Source: Acorus gramineus
Lineage: Eukaryota > Streptophyta > Magnoliopsida > Acorales > Acoraceae
Direction of reading: 5' to 3'
DNA length: 64,000 bases
Assembly (NCBI GenBank): GCA_030737835.1
Contig: CM060849.1
Coordinates: 23,482,074-23,546,073 of the forward strand
Each line of letters begins with the position of its first letter. Within the stretch, counting starts at the first letter, position 1. A program made the position numbers and the translations under genes. The notes below the pieces were generated by a model, which worked only from the letters and a program-made list of their open reading frames with translations, had not been told where the DNA came from and ran no database searches. Positions 49,440-62,109 of the stretch are shown here, in pieces.

Positions 49440-52400
49440 GGGCGATGGCGGAGTCTCCTACATTTTAAGTGATTTTCAACCATTTTTTCGTCGCTCATCA
49501 CCTTTGATTTCTAAATAGCCTCGTTTTCTTCATCATTTATCTTTATAAATAGCATTGATTTCTAGAGCAACTTTCAAGTTCATTGCTAGAATCCTGGAGG
49601 TGGTCTCTTAGGGAAAGAAATTGGTGGAACCAGATTATAGACATTGATTGTTCTCCTTGAGTGCGTTGTTGAAAATGATGGCTGTATATTGTGTTTTGTC
49701 TGCTATATTCTAAGTGATTTTAAATTTTAGTTCTCCCAACTCATCACCTTTGATTTCTAAATGACATTTTTCAATCCTTCTTTTTTTTTTAATTCAAAAT
49801 AACATTCATTTCTAAAAAAACTTTCCAAGTCTGTGGTTTAAGTCTAGAAAGTAGCAACCTGGAAGGAAAACTTAGTGGAAATCTGATTATAGCCATCGAC
49901 TTTCCTTCTTGGTCATTATTGAGGATGATGGTTGTGGATCTTGTATGTGTGCTACATTCCAAGTGATTTAAAACTTTAATTTTTGTAGTTTGTCATCTTT
50001 GATTTTAAAACAATATTTTTTTTTTTCTTTTATTTTTTTAGGTTAGGCGAGGGATTGGGCGGGCTAGGCGTGATTAAGGCGGGCTAGGCGGGCCCAGGCG
50101 CCCGCCTAATTAACATGCTATTAGGCGGGCGATCGCCTAGGTCCATCTGGACCGCCTAGCCGCCTAGGCGGCGCCTAGGCGACGCCTAGGCGTCGCCCAG
50201 ACAACTATGGTTTCTCCTTCATTTCTCGTTGTAAATATCATTGATTTCAAAGATATCTTCAAAGTATGTGGAACGAATATTTGAGGAGGCGACATAGGAA
50301 AGAAAACTTGGTGGGATCTACACTTGAGGCATAGACTTTCCTCCTTAGCTGCGCAATTAAAGATGGCAGCATAGATCGTGTTTGTTTGCTACATTCCAAG
50401 TGATTTAATACCATATTTCTTGTAGCTCATCACTTTTGATTTTTAAATTCGTGTATGGCAATCCTAGTAAATTAAACCTGTTTTTTGCAGTTTAGCACTT
50501 TTGATTTTAAATGACATCATTTTCTTCTCATTGTAAATAGCATTGATTTCTAAGACATCTTCGAAGTCTTTGGCTTGAATCCCAAATGTGGTGACGTAGG
50601 GTAGGAAAAATTGGTGGAAGCCAAACTATAGCCATCGACTTTCCTCCTCGATTACATCATTTTGTTCTTCATTTCTCATTAAAAATAGAATTGATTTCTA
50701 AGGCTTCTTTTTATGTCGTTGGCTTGAATCTTGAATGTGGCGACATAGGGTAGAAAAAGTTGATGGAAACCATACTAATGGCCATCAACTTTTCTCTTCA
50801 ATTGCATCTCCGAGGGTGATGGCCGTAGATCGTATTTGTGTACAACAATCATATTGATTTAAACCATTTTTTTTAGCACTTTTGATTTTCAAATTACATC
50901 ATTCTGTTCTTCATTTCTCATTATAATAGCATTGATTTCTAAGGCATCTCTTAAGTTTTTGGCTTAGAATCCCGAATGTGAAGGCGTAGGTAGGATACGT
51001 TGGTGGAAACCATACTAATGGCCATCAACTTTCCTCTTCAATTGCATCTCCGAGGGTGATGGCCGTAGATCGTATTTGTGTACAACAATCATATTGATTT
51101 AAACCATTTTTTTTAGCACTTTTGATTTTCAAATTACATCATTCTGTTCTTCATTTCTCATTATAATAGCATTGATTTTTGGCTTGAATCCCGAATGTGA
51201 CGACGTAGGGTTGGAAAAGTTGGTGGAAACCAGACTATGGCCATTGACTTTCCTCCTCGATTGCGTTGTCGAGGGTGATAGCCGTAGATCGTGTTTGTGT
51301 ATAGCTATCCTAGTGCTTTAAACATTTTTTTGGCAGTTTAGCGCTTTTGATTTTTAAATCACATCATTTTCTTCTTCATTACTCATTATAATAGCATTGA
51401 TTTCTAAGGCATCTTTTAAGTCTTTGGCTTGAATCCCGAATGTGGCGGCGTAGGGTAGGATAAGTTGGTGGAAACCAGACTATAGCCATCGACTTTCCTT
51501 CTCGATTGCGTCGCCGAGGGTGATGGCCGTAGATCGTGTTTGTGTAGAGCAATCCTATTTATTTAAACCATTTTTTTGCCGTTCAACACTTTTGAATTTT
51601 CAAATTATATCATTTTGTTCTTCATTTCTCATTATAAACAGCATTGATTTCTAAGGCATCTTTTTATGTCTTTGGCTTGAATCCCGAATGTGACGACGTA
51701 GGGTTGGAAAAGTTGGTGGAAACCAGACTATGGCCATTGACTTTCCTCCTCGATTGCGTTGTCGAGGGTGATAGCCGTAGATCGTGTTTGTGTATAGCTA
51801 TCCTAGTGCTTTAAACATTTTTTTGGCAGTTTAGCGCTTTTGATTTTTAAATCACATCATTTTCTTCTTCATTACTCATTATAATAGCATTGATTTCTAA
51901 GGCATCTTTTAAGTCGTTGGCTTGAATCCCGAATGTGGCGGCGTAGGGTAGGATAAGTTGGTGGAAACCAGACTATGGCCATCGACTTTCCTTCTCGATT
52001 GCGTCGCCGAGGGTGATGGCCGTAGATCGTGTTTGTGTAGAGCAATCCTATTTATTTAAACCATTTTTTTGCAGTTCAACACTTTTGAATTTTCAAATTA
52101 TATCATTTTGTTCTTCATTTCTCATTATAAACAGCATTGATTTCTAAGGCATCTTTTTATGTCTTTGGCTTGAATCCCGAATGTGAGGACGTAGGGTTGG
52201 AAAAGTTGGTGGAAACCAGACCATGGCCATTGACTTTCCTCCCCGATTGCGTTGTCGAGGGTGATAGCCGTAGATCGTGTTTGTGTATAGCTATCCTAGT
52301 GCTTTAAACATTTTTTTGGCAGTTTAGCGCTTTTGATTTTTAAATCACATCATTTTCTTCTTCATTACTCATTATAATAGCATTGATTTCTAAGGCATCT

Positions 52401-54890
52401 TTTAAGTCTTTGGCTTGAATCCCGAATGTGGCGGCGTAGGGTAGGATAAGTTGGTGGAAACCAGACTATGGCCATCGACTTTCCTTCTCGATTGCGTCGC
52501 CGAGGGTGATGGCCGTAGATCGTGTTTGTGTAGAGCAATCCTATTTATTTAAACCATTTTTTTGCAGTTCAACACTTTTGAATTTTCAAATTATATCATT
52601 TTGTTCTTCATTTCTCATTATAAACAGCATTGATTTCTAAGGCATCTTTTTATGTGTTTGGCTTGAATCCCGAATGTGACGACGTAGGGTTGGAAAAGTT
52701 GGTGGAAACCAGACTATGGCCATTGACTTTCCTCCTCGATTGCGTTTGTCGAGGGTGATAGCCGTAGATCGTGTTTGTGTATAGCTATCCTAGTGCTTTA
52801 AACATTTTTTTGGCAGTTTAGCGCTTTTGATTTTTAAATCACATCATTTTCTTCTTCATTACTCATTATAATAGCATTGATTTCTAAGGCATCTTTTAAG
52901 TCTTTGGCTTGAATCCCGAATGTGGCGGCGTAGGGTAGGATAAGTTGGTGGAAACCAGACTAAGGCCATCGACTTTCCTGCTCGATTGCGTCGTCGAGGG
53001 TGATGGCCGTAGATCGTGTTTGTGTAGAGCAATCCTATTTATTTAAACCATTTTTTTGCAGTTCAACACTTTTGAATTTTCAAATTATATCATTTTGTTC
53101 TTCATTTCTCATTATAAACAGCATTGATTTCTAAGGCATCCTTTGGCTTGAATCCCGAATGTGAGGACGTAGGGTTGGAAAAGTTGGTGGAAACCAGACC
53201 ATGGCCATTGACTTTCCTCCTCGATTGCGTTGTCGAGGGTGATAGCCGTAGATCGTGTTTGTGTATAGCTATCCTAGTGCTTTAAACATTTTTTTGGCAG
53301 TTTAGCGCTTTTGATTTTTAAATCACATCATTTTCTTCTTCATTACTCATTATAATAGCATTGATTTCTAAGGCATCTTTTAAGTCGTTGGCTTGAATCC
53401 CGAATGTGGCGGCGTAGGGTAGGATAAGTTGGTGGAAACCAGACTATGGCCATCGACTTTCCTTCTCGATTGCGTCGCCGAGGGTGATGGCCGTAGATCG
53501 TGTTTGTGTAGAGCAATCCTATTTATTTAAACCATTTTTTTGCAGTTCAACACTTTTGAATTTTCAAATTATATCATTTTGTTCTTCATTTCTCATTATA
53601 AACAGCATTGATTTCTAAGGCATCTTTTTATGTGTTTGGCTTGAATCCCGAATGTGACGACGTAGGGTTGGAAAAGTTGGTGGAAACCAGACCATGGCCA
53701 TTGACTTTCCTCCTCGATTGCGTTTGTCGAGGGTGATAGCCGTAGATCGTGTTTGTGTATAGCTATCCTAGTGCTTTAAACATTTTTTTGGCAGTTTAGC
53801 GCTTTTGATTTTTAAATCACATCATTTTCTTCTTCATTACTCATTATAATAGCATTGATTTCTAAGGCATCTTTTAAGTCTTTGGCTTGAATCCCGAATG
53901 TGGCGGCGTAGGGTAGGATAAGTTGGTGGAAACCAGACTATAGCCATCGACTTTCCTTCTCGATTGCGTCGCCGAGGGTGATGGCCGTAGATCGTGTTTG
54001 TGTAGAGCAATCCTATTTATTTAAACCATTTTTTTGCAGTTCAACACTTTTGAATTTTCAAATTACATCATTTTGTTCTTCATTTCTTCATTACTCATTA
54101 TAATAGCATTGATTTCTAAGGCATTTTGACTTATCAAATTACATCATTTTGTTCTTCATTTCTCATTATAAATTGCATTGATTTCTAAGGCATCTTTTTA
54201 TGTCTTTGGCTTGAATCCCGAATGTGGTGACATAGGGTAGAAAAAGTTGGTGGAAACCAAACTATAGCATCATTCTCTCCTTCATTTATCATTCTAAATA
54301 ATATTGATTCGTAGAGCATTTTGCAAGTCTTTGGAATGAATCTTGTATGTGGCATCTTAGGGAAGGAAAAGTTGATGGAGACCGGACCATATATAGCCAT
54401 CGACTTTTCTGTTTGAGTGGGCCACTGGTGCCGACAACCATGGATCGTGTTTGTCTGTAACATTCCAAGTGGTTTAAAACATTATTTTTCAGTCTTCTTC
54501 TCCGTTGATTTCTGAATACCATCATTTTCTCCTTCACTATTCAAAATAACATAGATTTCTAATGCAACTTTTGTTGTCTGTGGCTTGAATCCTGGAGGTG
54601 GTGTCCCAGGAAAGAAAAACTTGGTGTTAACTGCACTATAGCCACCCCCTTCCTTCTTGAGTGAGCCGCTGAGGATAACGATTGTGGACAATGTTTGTCT
54701 GTGACATTCCATGTCTTAAAACTTTATTTTTTATAACTCATCACATTTGATTTTTAATTGACTGTCATTTTGTCATTCATTTCTCATTATAAAAGTATTG
54801 ATTCGTAAAGCAATTTTCATGTTTGTGGCTTGAACCCTGGAGTGACATCTTAGGGAAGGAAAACTTGGTGGAAACCAGACTCATGAACAA
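49440..54890 (+). repeat. Tandem satellite array, ~246-bp monomers; 493-bp dimer in the core
   Basis: The anchor GGCTTGAATCCCGAATGTG (or a worn form) recurs about 22 times. In the core, anchors fall at 51186, 51431, 51679, 51924, 52172, 52417, 52665, 52911, 53150, 53395, 53643 and 53889, alternating 245 and 248 bp with one 239-bp exception. Type A monomers continue GACGACGTAGGGTTGG or GAGGACGTAGGGTTGG, type B continue GCGGCGTAGGGTAGG, so the homogenised unit is the A+B dimer (about 493 bp, six dimers). Flanking monomers at 49.4-51.0 and 54.2-54.9 kb are more diverged. A separate 240-bp duplication links 50768-50940 and 51008-51180. No coding potential. Confidence 0.95.
50036..50212. mobile_element. 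GC-rich GCCTAGGCG-type insertion in the satellite
   Basis: About 175 bp, strongly GC-rich, made of GGCGGGCTAGGCG and CGCCTAGGCG motifs in both orientations. It includes a perfect 20-bp palindrome GGCGACGCCTAGGCGTCGCC (50178-50197). The satellite continues on both sides. Related pieces are at 62546-62565 and 62945-63010 (GGCGAGGGATTGG shared). Confidence 0.6.
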
Positions 54891-55528
54891 TGTACAAAAC
54901 CACCTCTTGGCAGGTTCGTAGAGGTGCTCGAGTCTTGCCCATATTGATAGGAGAAGATTTGACAAGGAATAATAAAATCAAGAAAGAAAAAAAAAGTTTT
55001 ACCAAGCAAAAAAAAAAAATGTTCATATGTTCATTTTCTAATTTGGTAAGGAATTTTATGCAGCCAGAAATAGCCAACTGCATTGACGTCAATGATATCA
55101 CATCTATGGTAGACATGACATCGACTGCATTTGACTTGACTGTAAGTTCTCAATTCCTCCTGAACGCTATTTTATTAAGTAGCATTCTCGAAGACAATCT
55201 CATAGTTAGGCATTGCATTCAATTTTTATGTTTATTTTCTTTCATGTCTACATCTCTTATTTTCTGTACATTAAAATTATGAAATCTATTATATTGATAA
55301 TTATAAATATTTGTTTCTTTTTGACATCGGTCTAGCTTTGTTGGGTTGAATGATTCTTTTACTGAATTTGACCCAAGTTTCATTGTCTATGCACACTTTT
55401 GCCCTTCCATTGTATAACTGGATGGTTGGTATTCTTCTAGTGTGATAATCATGAAAAATACATCAATTTTTTTGAATAAGTCAAAATTTACATCAATCGA
55501 AACTCAAAGAGTACAAAAGTTTGTGCAG
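54891..55528. other. Spacer with an exon-like piece
   Basis: 55026-55141 is open (NFMQPEIANCIDVNDITSM) and ends at ACT|GTAAGT, a good donor site. It could be a leftover exon; family unknown. Confidence 0.3.
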
Positions 55529-55985
55529 TTAACTACTTCCTGAAGAGACTAAGAAGGGAATCCAGATAAATATTTCAATGCGTTCCTTAAGAAGAGAAAA
55601 CTTTACATCATTTACAAAATTTACAAAAAGTACACAGATACATTGCTTTAGATTCAATGCTTTATTTATCTGCTGGGCAGTTCCAATGATAACCCTGTGC
55701 GTTAATTCATCCATCTTAGGCAGAAAATCCGCAATGGATGAATAGATAGACTCACCTTGCTCTTGTTTATAACCAACTAAGAAATCAGCAACCACATTTA
55801 TCTCTCTCATCACATGCTTGATTTTGAAATTTAATTGGTTTCCAATGAGGTGGACACAATACCTTACTTCCCAGGTGGCTTTGCTTTCAGCTACAATGCC
55901 TGTAACAGCAAGCTTGGAGTTTGATTCAATCTGAATTTGTTGAATTCCCCTGCAGGATAGTTTTATGCATCCTAACCTGCTTTAA
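55529..55985 (-). pseudogene. RNase H-like (RVT_3) fragment
   Basis: On the minus strand QIQIESNSKLAVTGIVAESK (with the conserved IESNSKLA-type Asp/Ser region) and later FKIKHVMREINVVADFLVG match the C-terminal half of the plant RNase H-like domain found at the end of many LINEs and as lone proteins. The first half with its catalytic Asp is missing. Most likely a LINE-derived scrap. Confidence 0.65.
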
Positions 55986-56430
55986 AATTCTGCTATTCCG
56001 CTTAGATGAAGCAACTAAATATGAATATCAGTGAGGGTGGGAATTCTATATTTATAAATATTTGCATGATTAACTGTAATGGAGTGGAATGGAACCGTAT
56101 GGACAACCATAGCGTGAAGAGGTTGAGATGAGTGTCAATGATTTTGAACATGAATATTTCATAGAACTGTGAATCATATAAATATGACGTGGTTATAGCT
56201 GTTCATTTATGGAATATAATGTAAATTTATTTTTTCTTAATTCACATCCTTTTTGCTTGATTGACTTCATTCTTTCACTATTATGCGTGATGGAGAAATA
56301 TCTGTAATGTTTTCAAATTGTGATCAAGGCATTTAAGATGTATGCTAATCATATTTTTAAAAAACATTTTTTTGCAGATCAAGGTGTTTCTGATGTGCAT
56401 TTTAGGTATATACTATCTGTGTTTGATGGT
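55986..56430. other. Upstream flank of the ferroportin pseudogene
   Basis: AT-rich. An acceptor-like TTTTTTTGCAG ends at 56377, suggesting that the first ferroportin coding exon begins at 56378 within a longer transcript. No other gene. Confidence 0.4.
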
Positions 56431-59289
56431 ATGCAGACGACTCTTCTTCATGAAGGCACTTCTTCAGATCAAACAAGTCATGCATATTTGATTAGATACA
56501 TGTATGTGGGGCATTTTCTGGCCAGGTGGGGTGCAAGGTATGATTTTCTCTGTGTCTTCTATGGTGGTCACCTCTTTTAATAAAAAAAAATTGGGTAGGT
56601 TTTTTTTTAATGAAATGGTTCATAATACATATTCATTCCTTGCTTTCTGTGAGAGCCTATCAATATTTTTGCTGTGATATTTTTGCTGTGGCTTCCTCTT
56701 ATTTTGACTGATAGTCTACAAAAAGTTGAATGGAATCAATAGGTAATTCTCCTCACTGTTTCTTTTGATTGTGGCCTGTCTTATTTTGATTTTTGATGCT
56801 ATAATACAAATAATTAATTTAGAGTTTGCTATTTGTTTTGAATTTCTGAAGTCTTTGGTCTTTTAGCTTCATCAACTATGAATTATTGTAAGGGCTGTTG
56901 GCTTCTAGGACCACCATGGCTTCCCTGGCAATTCAGGTTACTTTCAAGAGTTCATTTGGCATTCTGAGCAATGCCTTGAATAACATATTGTCTGATCAAT
57001 TTTTACTTGTCCGAACTCATATTGTCTCACATCCTTAGATAGAACTTCATTTGAATTGCTTCACTCATAATTTAATTCAGAAGTTTACAATCGTAACAAT
57101 TTTCTGTTATGGCAGAATGTGGGAATTCTCAGTTGGTTTATACACGATAAATGTCTGGCCAGATTCCTTGCTCTTCGCGGCCATCTATGGTGTCGTTGAA
57201 TCTGCTTCTACTTTCTTGTTTGGCCCTACTGTTGGCAAATTGGTCGACAAGTTCACATATCTACAGGTCATGTCACATTTAAAATCCATGTTATATACAT
57301 TATATAAAATGTTGTACAAGAAATCTGACATTACCCGATAATTTTGTAGGTTCTCTGCTTTTATTTGTCCACCCAAAGCTTATCATTCGTGGTGGCCGGT
57401 TCCAGATTGACCACTCTTCTAGTCCACCAGTATTTGAAGTCCACTCATTTCATGTCATTTTATGTACTTGTTGTTCTAACCAATGCTTCTGGTGCCATTG
57501 GTGTGCTTCCACTCTTGCTGGTACTATTTTAGTATAACTTCTAGTGAACATATTGATTATGTTATTTATATATCTTGGTGAAGTTTGATTATTTTTGCAA
57601 ATTCAGGGTGGTCGTGATTTCAAATGGCCAACCACCAGGAGCGCTGACACAGATGAATTCATTCATTGGAGGATTGATTTGTCATGCAAGCTATTAGCCC
57701 CCGTGTTTTCTGGTTTCATTATAAGATTCATATCTCTTGAAGCTTCTGCGATAATTCTCGCACTTTGGAATATAATGTCAGTTTGGTTACAGTATTGGCT
57801 TCTTGTATCTGCATACAATAGAATCCCTGCTTTAAGTGAAAGCAGTGATAGGGGAAATGCGAGATTGGTTTCATGTGCTCCATTAGAAAGTCAGTCTGTG
57901 ATTGAGGAGTACGAGAGATTGTCTGATCGTGAAGGAAAATAATTGAACGAATCTGAAAATTCATTGGGTTGTCTACTCGAAGCAGGAAGTGGGTGGTGCT
58001 ACCAGGAGTGGCTTTAGCATTGCTCTATTTCACTGTCCTCAGGTACCCTTTGTTCAACTCCATTGTTTCATCTTAGGCCCCTTCCGGAACGAATTTTCAA
58101 ATTGATTCTGCCTCTGCAAAATCAGTTTTCAGATAATTGGTTCCAAACAGATTTATAAAATTTTAGCCTTTGGATTCAGATTTTGGCTTTCGTTTTAAAA
58201 TTCAACAAAGCAGCTTTTCTATATATAAAAAAAAAAACTTGTTTGGAGCAGCTTTTATTCCAAACAGGGCAGTATGGCACATACGATTTGTGATGACCAT
58301 GCTCCAAACATAGGACTATAGTCCCATTATGATCTTATATTTTTGAAATATGGAAACTCATCAACTGTGATGCAGGAATGCACTAAATGAATGCAGAGAT
58401 CATAAATGAGGTTTCAATAGGATATGAGATATATTAATTAAGCTGACATCACCCTAAACATACAAGATCTTAGCAAATAATTAGTTAAGCACGGGCCTAT
58501 TGCATATTCATAGAGTTAAATCATTTTCTAAGCCTAAATGGGAGGGAACGTGCGATGGATAGATCCTCGTAGGATAGATCCAGGGTTAGCCAAAATTCAA
58601 TGTAGAGATTGTTCCTCTTTGATCACAGATAATTACTCAAATAGGGATACTCACAGAGAGTACGGTCAATTGGGAGGTAGTCAGGGTTGCAGTGCATCTG
58701 CGGACAGCAAATAGGGGCTGTTGGAGGTCCGGGCAGCAGCAGCAGGGGCTGTTGGAGGCGTCCTCAGCAGCAAGATAGGGGGGTTGGATCTTCTGCAGTT
58801 AGGGTTTGTGATGATGATGACTAGGGTTTGGGTTAGGGTTTATGTGATTTGAAAGGGAAAAGAAAAAAAGAAGAGGAAAGAAATTAGGGTTTCACACCCT
58901 AGGCTTCACACCCACGAAAGTTAGGGTTTCACATCCACCATTGGATTGATGTCCCCATCAAACTGTCTAATATGATTGCAGCAATACAGTCAAGTTTCTA
59001 TTCTTTATCATGTTTCACGAAACAGTTCTATATATCTAGATGAAATGGTTCTATGGCATGTAATTAGATACCATTGGCTAAGTACATTTTTCATTTTCTA
59101 TTTACAGTTTTGGAACACTCATGACAGCTGCGCTGGAATGGAAAGGTATACCTGCCTACATTATTGAATTAGGGCGTGGAGTAAGAACAGTTGTGGGAAT
59201 ATCTGCAATGCTTCTTTACCCAGTTTGTGCACTCTTACATTTCAACTCTGTGAACCATTTCAAAACTTCAAATCATTTCAAATCTTCAG
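56431..59289 (+). pseudogene. Ferroportin/IREG-like (SLC40) metal exporter, 5' part, broken
   Basis: Exon pieces: 56378-56537 (ATG 56431; YLIRYMYVGHFLARWGAR), 57116-57266 (MWEFSVGLYTINVWPDSLLF ... FGPTVGKLVDKF), 57350-~57535 (VLVVLTNASGAIGVL), ~57607-58042 (RIDLSCKLLAPVFSGFIIRF; VLPGVALALLYFTVLS in another frame) and 59108-59289 (FGTLMTAALEWKGIPAYIIE). These match plant ferroportins in order up to about TM8. Breaks: a one-base loss near 57520 shifts TLAGTIL out of frame; VVVISNGQPPGALTQMNSFI and RIDLSCKLL are in different frames; stop and shift near 57943-58000. All transmembrane helices after GISAMLLYP are missing; the last exon trails into an FKTSNHFKS repeat. Function would be iron/metal efflux; here presumed lost. 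Confidence 0.85.
58043..59107. other. Large intron of the pseudogene with repeat insert
   Basis: 58450-58960 is GC-richer repeat-like sequence (GGGGCTGTTGGAGG twice, GGGTTAGGGTTT-like stretch at 58820-58850). It lies inside the intron and is non-coding. Confidence 0.4.
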
Positions 59290-59702
59290 GTGATCATCTT
59301 AGTAGTCTACTCATGCTTACTTATACATTCCAACTTTTTTATCCATAGATTCCTCCACAAATGCTTTGCATTTCCTTTTTGTGCATTTGCTTTTTGACAA
59401 AACAATGTGAGTGTGACATGTGCTGCACTTTTGTCCTTCCTTCGAAGAAAAACAAATGGTTCATGTAACCAAGATTGGAATGTAACCACCTATATAAAAT
59501 CTCACAAGCATTTCAAATGGTTTAACAACTTGTCCGCGTAGGGAGTGCAATTCTCACAATCATTTCAAATGGCTTAAAAACAGCGAGGTTCCGAATATTA
59601 TGACATACAGACCATATAATCGCAGGGATAAAGGACAGATCTTTGCTTGAAATGGCTTAACAACTTGAAATCTTTCTTGTGTCTTCTCTCCACATCCAGT
59701 TC

Positions 59703-59971
59703 TATGGCTGTAAGTGCTCATACTCTATTTGTTTGTATCCTGTTTTCTTTTCTCAGATTTCATTCTCTATTTGAATGCCCAAAGTTTAGTTTAGCTAGAT
59801 TTTGTCACTAAATTTTCTGATCTTATTATGTATATGCAGTTAAACAATCAATTCTTTCCTTGTTATACTTAATGAAATATGATTTTTTTTTTAGGTGGTG
59901 GGAGCTGAAGGTGGGCATGCATTGTAAGGAGTGCGCAAAGAAAATCAAGAAGGCCATCAAGAAAATCGATG
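59703..59971 (+). pseudogene. Heavy-metal-associated (HMA) domain first exons, incomplete
   Basis: A possible mini-exon ATGGCT (59703-59708) ends at a GTAAGT donor. The next exon 59895-59971, between TTTTTTTAG and GTAAGC, reads VVELKVGMHCKECAKKIKKA if one extra G in the GTGGTGGGAG stretch is discounted, then IKKID. This is the start of an HMA domain, with the metal-binding MHCxxC motif (MHCKEC), as in plant HIPP proteins. With the extra G the frame from ATGGCT stops at 12 codons. The later HMA exons are not found in the remaining 4 kb. It is either a gene fragment or a gene whose other exons lie beyond 64 kb. Confidence 0.65.
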
Positions 59972-61597
59972 GTAAGCCCATTTTTCTTCATTCATTATTG
60001 GAAGCAGTATATCTTAACATCGCAAAAATATGAAGCATAGTAAGAGAATACGGCACGGTGGTTGCTTTGAAAATTTTTCATATCAGTACAAAATGTTGTT
60101 GAGAATTCAGATTGATGAGATGTGTTCATCAATTACAAACCCCTCATCAATTTATGTAAATTCCCTCAATATGTACTGATATAAAAAATTTCCAATTGCT
60201 TCAATGGTATTCCGGATGGGATCTCTATTTAAGTCCAAATTTGGACACTTCATGAATGAGTCTCCAAATTAGGAGATTCACTTTTCAATTTTTTTGAAGA
60301 AAAAAAAATAGTATCACTTTTATAATACAAATCTAATTCATATCGAACTGGTACCACTGACACGTCATCTTGTCTAGACACTTGAATGAAACCAATGTGA
60401 ATATGTTTAATGCTTTTCAAGATATCATCAAATAACAATTATATATTTACCATTAATATTGATTCAAATTTATTTCCTAAAATATTCTTTAATTGAAAAT
60501 TATTAATATTGGAAGAAAAACATTATTTTAAAGTGTAATAAAAGATGAATACAAGATTGTGAGTGAGTTGTTTTTAGATTGTGCTCTAAAATAATTTTAA
60601 ACATTAACTTAACTATATGTTTTCTGGTAAGTAAAAACTATATGTTAACCTGATTGCGCACTGCTAACACTTGTTTCTTATTACAAGACAAATGTTTAAT
60701 TAGCCACTGAAAAATTATGCTTTAAAGTATACAGTTGCTAGTAGGCCATATCATGCTTTAATTATAGATAAAATTATGCTTTAATAACAATGCTCACCAG
60801 GATGTCAACTGGTGGGTGACAAACCAAACAAATGTTTTACTATTATCTTTATATATCTTATTCGCAGATGATCACTTTTTCTCCCTTATGATTGTCTTAA
60901 TCATAGATAAAACACTTCTCCTTATTAATATTAAGTCAGGGCACTACAACTTTTGACAAGCACAGTTACACTTAAGTAAAGTTAGCCAACCATATCAAGT
61001 TAAACAATTAGTTAGTGGACTATAATGATGGAGAAAATATTAAATATTATGCCCTTTCTTCTCTTTTTTCTTAAGAGTCTTTATCAAATGTCTTAAGTTT
61101 TAATGTGTTTTCTTTTTTGAAAGAAAGCTATCCATGTTTCTTGTACTGAGTCTGTATCTAATATGTTATCATTATTTCTTGCTTTTTTCTATTCTTTTCA
61201 TTGTTTTTCACTTTCTAATCTCTCTCCTTTCGGAATTTGTAATTCGATTTTAGCAATGAAATCGGATAGCAAACATGTACCTTTTTTCAAAAAAACAAAA
61301 ATGTGTTATCTTATTTTTCCCCTGTTCTTTCAATTTTTCTCAATGTATATATAGTACATGCTATTTGCCCCTTTTTTCCTATATTATTTTCTTTCATTGT
61401 ATCAAAATTATTTTTCCATATGTCCATCACGATTTCATTTATGCATGTATAATTCTATTCTATCATGTCTATCATGATTTCATCTGCTATTTTATCATCT
61501 TCATCATGAATTCATTAATGCATGTATAATCCTTCTTCTATTTCTTTAATATGAATGTTCACTTCCAAATCAAAACATTTACTCTGTTACGTATATG
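59972..61597. other. AT-rich spacer
   Basis: No exon with an HMA continuation and no other gene is seen. T-rich sequence at 61150-61560. Confidence 0.4.
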
Positions 61598-62109
61598 GGA
61601 AAAATCCAAATAACCCCCTGTAAACTTCTTGAAATCCATATAATCCCTTGACTATTTCTAAAACCCATATAATCCCTTGAAAACACCTATGTAAATCCAA
61701 ATAACCCCTTGATTGAAACTTCCGTTGACAGATGAGCTATGTGAAATTTTCATTTGGTTATCCCTAAATGAAAACACAGTATACCAAAATCCTCTTGTAA
61801 TTTGTTAAAAATGTGGAAAACTGTCTGTAAATGATGATTTTATCTCTCCAGATTGATTATAAAACCCTATCAAGATGGGTAAAACCGTAAAATCATCTTT
61901 TAAAGGGGATTTTTTGTATTTTAAACAAATTGTAAGTTTTTTTTTTTTATATTATGTTTTTATCCAGGGTTAACCAAACAAAATATTAGCAGCATAATCT
62001 TAATCTGTCAACGAAAATTTAATTCATAGGGTTATTTTGATTTACATAAATGTTTTCAGGGATTATATGGATTTCAGGCAGTTTACGGGTGTTTATAAGG
62101 ATTTTTTCA
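61598..62109. mobile_element. Foldback MITE, TAACCCC family, copy 3
   Basis: Left end GGAAAAATCCAAATAACCCC; right end, reverse complement, GAAAAAATCCTTATAAACAC. Inner arms CAAATAACCCCTTGATTGAA and TTCATAGGGTTATTTTGATT pair loosely. The centre has CTCCAGATTGATTATAAAAC. Nearly palindromic throughout. Confidence 0.75.

Noticed and set aside
49440-54890. CRISPR-like or rDNA spacer array
   Set aside because: Monomers are contiguous 246-bp units without spacers or rRNA sequence; plant satellite.
58815-58850. Interstitial telomere repeat
   Set aside because: Only a few imperfect TTTAGGG-like units; too short.
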